DNA of 9,707 bases. It comes from an uncultured Mycoplasmatota bacterium (lineage in GTDB: Bacteria; Bacillota_I; Bacilli_A; RF39; UBA660). The first letter of the stretch is position 1. Each line of letters opens with the position of its first letter. Below the pieces are notes generated by a model. It had not been told where the DNA came from and did not search any database. It saw only the letters and a list, made by a program, of their open reading frames with translations. The stretch is taken from the NCBI GenBank assembly GCA_947645535.1, contig CANSDD010000062.1:1-9707 (forward strand), read 5' to 3'. Below are positions 5,873 to 9,707 of this stretch, piece by piece. A program made the position numbers and the translations under genes.

Positions 5873-7532
5873 CTATTTTTGTAATCTTTGATAATATTTA
5901 TTTTCTTCCAATAGCTTTTTATGTTGTCCTTTCCCTACTACTTTTCCATTATCTATTACAATAACTTGATCTGCAATTTTCATCATAGATGGCTTATGGG
6001 TAATCATAATAACAGTATGATTTTTCTTTAATTCTTTTAATACTTTAACAACTTCTTTTGTTGTATTTGGATCAAGGGAAGATGTTATTTCATCAAAAAG
6101 TAATATTTCTGCTTTAGAAAGAAGTGTTCTTGCAAGTGCAATCAATTGCTTTTGTCCTCCACTTATATTAGAACCATCTTCTCTTAATATGGTATGATAT
6201 CCATCAGGCAATGAAGAGATAAAATCATGTATTCCTACCCTTTTACAAGCTTCTATTTGCTTACCTACATCTTTGCTAGCAAAATCTAAGTTTTTACGAA
6301 TACTCATACCAAAAATAAACGGTTTTTGATTCACAACAGATGCTACACTAGAATAAGCTTCTTTACTATATTCATAAATATTGATATTATCAATCATGAT
6401 ATTTCCACTATCTACTTGATAAGGCCTTAGTAATAAATTAAAAATAGATGTTTTTCCAGTACCACTCATTCCTACTAAAGCTGTAATTTGATTTGGATAT
6501 ATTTTTAAATTCATATTTTTTACAATAGTTTTATTTTCATAAGAAAAATTAACATTTTGAAATTCTATAATTCCATTTTGATTTTCATGCATTTCATTTC
6601 CAAATTCTATCATTTCATTTGAACTATAATTTAAAATATTAGATATACGTTTTACAGCTACATTTACTTCACGGATGGTAACAGAACTTAATATTGTTTT
6701 ATCAAGATAACTATTCATTGATTCAAAATAACCAATCACCAATACTAATGCATCTACTCCAATTGTTCCTCTTATCATGAGTAGTACTAATATCACATAA
6801 AGTAAGATACTAAATGTATGGGTAATAAAACGAACATCATTTTCTCTTCGAACATAATATTTTCTTTTTATCATATAATTTTTAGAATATTCACTTTTAA
6901 TTCTATCTAATTTTTTATGTAGTTTAGGAAGCATATGAAATGTTTTTATTTCTTGTAATCCATTTAATATTTGAGTAAATAAATGACTATATTTATCGTT
7001 ACTTTTTCTCTGTTTTTGATAATATTCATCTACTTTTCGATCATAATAATTTTTACTAGTAATATAAATATAAGCATAAATCATAAAAATAATTGCCAAG
7101 TAAATGTTATAAGTAATGTCATTAAAAACTCAGATAAAGTATCTAACATATCCCCTATATCAATTACATCTGCATTGATAGAATTTAGTAATTTTCCTTT
7201 AGGAATCGTTTTCGTAAAATTTTCATCTACGGTCATTAATTTATTTAAAAGTTTTGTTTGTAAATTAACATAACAATACTGCATATTTTTACCATATATT
7301 CGATAATTAAAATATAAAAAGAAATGATAACATCCATATACGAGCGCTAAATAGATTAAACTTGTATAAACCTATTTGTAGCATATTTAATAGTCCATGA
7401 AGCCAAAAACGGCATTAGTAATAAAAAGACTTTATATAAAAATGCTGTTATAAAAGTAATAATTAAATAATCTTTTCTAGGATTTGATATTTCTAAATAT
7501 TCTTTTATAAAACGATAATACTCTTTAACCAT
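5873..7532 (-). pseudogene. ABC exporter half-transporter (membrane plus ATPase domain), split by two frameshifts
   Basis: The gene reads in three successive frames: 7532-7374 (MVKEYYRF...KYATN), 7371 to about 7090 (VYTSLIYLAL...ITFTWQL), and about 7084-5873. Each change corresponds to loss of one base: near 7371-7376 (AATAGG) and near 7085-7089 (five T; a sixth would restore ...WQLFFMIYAY). Rejoined, it encodes about 553 residues: an ABC type 1 membrane domain, then an ATPase with Walker A GMSGTGKTS, Q-loop NQKP, signature ISGGQ, Walker B EILLFDE and H-loop THK, all intact in the last 230 residues. The start is ATG 7532, with AGGAG 8 nt upstream. Family knowledge: such half-transporters dimerise and export peptides, lipids or drugs. 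No partner is adjacent. The gene is either broken or carries sequencing errors, since the downstream frame of more than 400 codons is intact. Confidence 0.8.
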
Positions 7533-7556
7533 ACTTCTCACTCCTATGTTAATCTA

Positions 7557-7565
7557 AGTATATCA
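7557..7565 (-). promoter_or_regulatory. Candidate extended -10 promoter for the ABC exporter-MBL unit
   Basis: Minus-strand TGA-TATACT is an extended -10 about 25 nt before ATG 7532. TTGATA occurs upstream but at a 21-nt spacing, too far for a standard -35. A promoter is expected here because a strong terminator lies immediately upstream. Confidence 0.4.
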
Positions 7566-7592
7566 ATAATTTTAGAAAAAATCTATCAATAG

Positions 7593-7619
7593 AAAAAAGT
7601 AGATAATATTTCTACTTTT
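7593..7619 (-). terminator. Rho-independent terminator of the HerA-like gene
   Basis: Minus-strand AAAAGTAGA (7619-7611) pairs perfectly with TCTACTTTT (7603-7595) around a 7-nt loop, and the T run continues past the stem. It begins 5 nt after the gene's TAG stop. Confidence 0.75.
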
Positions 7620-7624
7620 CCATT

Positions 7625-9406
7625 CTAATTACTTCTCTTTCGCTCTACGAACCATATACCACTAATATCACAGCTACTACTAGCAGGTGCTGGATTTGGC
7701 ATAGGAAGTTTAATTAGTACTGGTATTTTAAAAGCATTTCCAAAGGCAATACAAGTTCCAGGTTGCAAAATACGTAATCTTTTTACAACCTCATTAGTAA
7801 TATTTGGTACCATCTTTTGAATATAATCAACATCTAAAGGATGTAGCATTTTAAAAATTAAGAAATTACTACATTGCGATAAGCAAGTTTCCGATAATTC
7901 ACTAGGTCTTTGTGAAATAAGCCCCAATAAAACTCCATACTTTCTACCTTCTTTCGTAATTCTATCGAATATATTATATCCAATCAATGAAACATCACTA
8001 TCATTTTGCACATATCTATGTGCTTCTTCTAATATAATATGAAATGGTAATGAAGCTCTTTTCTCCAAATTTTTTGCATAATCAAATAATAGTTTAGAAT
8101 ACATCTTTGTAATGTTTTTAGCAAATCTATCATCAACATAATTGATGTTAAAATTGATAATTTGAGCTTTTCTTCCATTTTCGGCAGTTAATAAATTACG
8201 AATATATTGTTCTCTTGAAACATATTCATCTACATCAAAATAAATACTATAATCACTATTCACTAAAGAATGTAAACGTACTTTTAATACATTCGCATCA
8301 TCATATACTTTATCACTTTTTAAAACACCTTCAGCAATCAGTGCGAAATCAAATGCATCTCTTAAGTCTTTCAAAGAATATTTAAATGTACCATCAGGCA
8401 TTTTTAATTCTAATTCATCATTGATAAATGTTTGCATAAATGCTGTTATCAGTTCCATTTCTCTAATCTTTCCAGAAGCATCAATAAGTAAACACTGTTT
8501 TAATGGTCTTGTATATCCTGGCTGATAAATTGGTGTTTCTAAGTTTAATTCTTTTGTATTATAAGATGTAAGTACTGAAAACACTTGATCTCTGATTTGA
8601 GCAGGTGGTCTTCCACTTGCAAAAATATCCAATATTGCTCTTGCAATAATATCATTCTTATGTTTTAAAACAATTTCTTCTTCTCTACCAAATATAGTTA
8701 CTAATTTTAATGCTTGTTCAATAATAGGAAGTTGTGAAGGTTTCTCAGCACTTAATAATAAAGCAATATCATCTGTATCTAATAACCATAATGGTATTTT
8801 AATAGTTTCCCTTTCCTCAGCATTGATATTTGTTGTATATGATTTAAAACTAATTTCAGGAGTAATATCATGTAATTTACGAAAGGCATGATGATATTCT
8901 CCATATGCATCAAAAATAAATATACTTGCTCGATATGCTATAGAATGTTTTTTTTCAAATAAATTTTGAAGTATACGTGCTACACTACAAGACTTTCCAC
9001 TTCCTGTACTCCCAAAAATAGCAAAATGATTACTAAAAAATTGATTTACATTAACTCCAACTCTAACGCCTTCATAAATTGCACTTTCACCAATTAACAA
9101 GTCTTCACTTTCACGGTAATTGGGTAATCCTATAATAAGAGGTATTTTTTCTTTTGATATTAGTTTTACACTAGCTCCAAAAGAAGGTTTTTTAATAACT
9201 CCAAACACAAAATCTTTTTCATTTAACTCTCCAAGTAAACTAATATATCCATATCCATCTTTTATATCTACAATTTCTCCTACATATTTCCGTTCTGGTT
9301 CTTCCATAATAACATGATTGTTTAAAATACTTTGAAATTTATCTAGTTCAATATTTAATTTTATAATAACAATATTGTTTTCAATTCCTACAATTTTTCC
9401 TAACAT
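7625..9406 (-). CDS. HerA/DUF87-family hexameric DNA-translocase ATPase
   Basis: 593 residues. The N-terminal region (1-95) is rich in beta strands and fits the HAS-barrel. The FtsK/HerA ATPase core has Walker A GSTGSGKS (132-139), an acidic FIFDAYGEY strand (163-171) typical of HerA, the Walker B HIILEEAH (456-463) and ISQRPSE (497-503), the sensor segment. EGRK (486-489) precedes the last strand, where the arginine finger is expected. Length and order fit full-length HerA. Family knowledge: HerA forms hexamers that move along double-stranded DNA, with NurA nuclease in archaeal end resection, or with Sir2, DUF4297 or other effectors in bacterial phage defence. No NurA or Sir2 gene adjoins it here. 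GAGGGG lies 5 nt before ATG 9406. It has its own promoter region and terminator, so it appears to be a stand-alone gene. Confidence 0.85.
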   Translation of the reverse strand: MLGKIVGIENNIVIIKLNIELDKFQSILNNHVIMEEPERKYVGEIVDIKDGYGYISLLGELNEKDFVFGVIKKPSFGASVKLISKEKIPLIIGLPNYRESEDLLIGESAIYEGVRVGVNVNQFFSNHFAIFGSTGSGKSCSVARILQNLFEKKHSIAYRASIFIFDAYGEYHHAFRKLHDITPEISFKSYTTNINAEERETIKIPLWLLDTDDIALLLSAEKPSQLPIIEQALKLVTIFGREEEIVLKHKNDIIARAILDIFASGRPPAQIRDQVFSVLTSYNTKELNLETPIYQPGYTRPLKQCLLIDASGKIREMELITAFMQTFINDELELKMPDGTFKYSLKDLRDAFDFALIAEGVLKSDKVYDDANVLKVRLHSLVNSDYSIYFDVDEYVSREQYIRNLLTAENGRKAQIINFNINYVDDRFAKNITKMYSKLLFDYAKNLEKRASLPFHIILEEAHRYVQNDSDVSLIGYNIFDRITKEGRKYGVLLGLISQRPSELSETCLSQCSNFLIFKMLHPLDVDYIQKMVPNITNEVVKRLRILQPGTCIAFGNAFKIPVLIKLPMPNPAPASSSCDISGIWFVERKRSN

Positions 9407-9426
9407 ATTTTCCCCTCACTATTCTT

Positions 9427-9443
9427 ACTATATCATTATTATA
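9427..9443 (-). promoter_or_regulatory. Candidate -10 elements for the HerA-like gene
   Basis: Two overlapping possibilities occur upstream of ATG 9406: TATAAT at 9443-9438, and an extended TGA-TATAGT at 9435-9427. Neither has a good -35; the region upstream is the T-rich arm of the previous terminator. Confidence 0.4.
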
Positions 9444-9450
9444 CAGGAAA

Positions 9451-9496
9451 GTAAAAAAAATAAAAAGAGATGAAGTTATCTATTTTTATTTTTTAC
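9451..9496 (-). terminator. Long AT-rich terminator hairpin after the Rpn-like gene
   Basis: A near-perfect inverted repeat: GTAAAAAAAATAAAAA on one side and TTTTTATTTTTTAC on the other, closing on AGAT-GAAGTT-ATCT, with one mismatch and two unpaired A. On the minus strand the 3' arm is a long T-rich tract directly after the gene, as in an intrinsic terminator. Confidence 0.6.
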
Positions 9497-9501
9497 AATT
9501 T

Positions 9502-9707
9502 TTATTGTTTGACTTCAATAAATGATTTTTTTATTTCTTCTATTTTAGTTCTTGATACATCTGTCATTTTCATAATAAATTCTATACTCAAATTTTCCTT
9601 TAGCATCCTTTTTACAATGTCATATTGATTTTGTTCAATTCCAGAATCATACCCAGAATCATATCCAGAGTCATATCCTAAATCGTATCCAGACTCATAT
9701 CCTTCTT
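9502..9707 (-). CDS. C-terminus of an Rpn-family (PD-(D/E)XK) nuclease/'transposase'-like protein, partial
   Basis: The 5' part is outside the window; 67 codons and a TAA stop are visible. They read as tetrapeptide repeats GYESGYDLGYDSGYDSGYDSGIEQ, then a helical tail (QYDIVKRMLKENLS) and a predicted small helix-turn-helix-like end (IEFIMKMTDVSRTKIEEIKK). Family knowledge: Rpn recombination-promoting nucleases (PF12784) end this way, with GxEQG-type repeats, 'AKxMLKxN' and 'sxeeIxkxTGLSxeEIexLk'. The catalytic domain is not visible, so the assignment rests on the tail alone. A long terminator follows, separating it from the HerA-like gene. Confidence 0.65.
   Translation of the reverse strand, partial: EGYESGYDLGYDSGYDSGYDSGIEQNQYDIVKRMLKENLSIEFIMKMTDVSRTKIEEIKKSFIEVKQ
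9643..9702 (-). repeat. Tandem 12-bp repeat, five copies, coding for G-Y-D-S units
   Basis: Five consecutive 12-bp units on the minus strand (consensus GGATATGAYTCT) at 9702-9691, 9690-9679, 9678-9667, 9666-9655 and 9654-9643, with a few substitutions. A sixth degenerate unit (GGAATTGAACAA, encoding GIEQ) follows at 9642-9631. The repeat is in frame (four residues per unit), so copy changes would not disrupt reading. It begins within 5 nt of the window edge and may extend beyond it. Confidence 0.85.

Noticed and set aside
7097..7099. TTG 7099 as the true start of a separate ATPase-containing gene
   Set aside because: No Shine-Dalgarno precedes it, and the upstream frames continue the same exporter membrane domain, so it is the middle of a split gene.
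6983..7273. Plus-strand open frame of 96 codons opposite the ABC membrane domain
   Set aside because: It mirrors the hydrophobic composition of the exporter on the other strand and spans its frameshift, which leaves this frame open only by chance.
9120..9317. Plus-strand open frame inside the HerA-like gene
   Set aside because: Antisense to a well-conserved N-terminal domain; no initiation signals.
9631..9707. CRISPR array
   Set aside because: Units are 12 bp, directly adjacent without spacers and in frame with a protein tail.

Overview
The window is AT-rich chromosomal DNA in which every convincing gene lies on the minus strand. TGA is used as a stop (two intact genes) and TGG as Trp, so the code is the standard bacterial one, not the Mycoplasma code. 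Shine-Dalgarno sites are strong, promoters are near-consensus sigma-A, and small AT-rich hairpin terminators are frequent. Together with the gene content (DUF5684-type membrane protein, InlB/Flg_new repeats, NrtR-like Nudix regulator, minimal pilin-like protein), this suggests an uncultured low-GC Bacilli/Mollicutes-neighbour (RF39-like gut lineage). That placement is inference; no rRNA or marker gene is present.

In transcription order (right to left): (i) 9707-9502, the C-terminus of a gene running off the window, resembling Rpn/PD-(D/E)XK 'transposase' nucleases, with a 12-bp tandem repeat and a long hairpin terminator. (ii) 9406-7625, a HerA/DUF87 ATPase as a single-gene unit with its own terminator. 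(iii) 7532-5873, an ABC exporter half-transporter split by two apparent one-base deletions, followed after 14 nt by a compact glyoxalase-II-like metallo-beta-lactamase-fold hydrolase (5858-5340). (iv) 5183-4284, a DUF5684-like three-helix membrane protein with a C-terminal zinc ribbon. (v) 4149-2170, an N-terminally anchored surface protein with InlB-type repeats and an unrecognised duplicated domain of about 130 residues, preceded by a strong promoter and a hairpin at the predicted 5' end of its mRNA. (vi) 2090-1290, a divergent protein-kinase-fold protein; then a perfect consensus promoter driving 1219-548 (Nudix-winged-helix regulator of NrtR type with a destroyed catalytic motif) and 538-59 (lone prepilin-like protein), translationally coupled.

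Functionally the region is mostly cell envelope: exporter, two membrane/surface proteins and a pilin-like protein, interleaved with nucleic-acid enzymes. The most interesting unit is the leftmost operon, where a probable ligand-sensing Nudix regulator is co-transcribed with a single pilin-like protein and a candidate operator sits at the transcription start. No RNA gene, CRISPR array, insertion sequence or att site was seen. No gene-free stretch exceeds about 160 bases.
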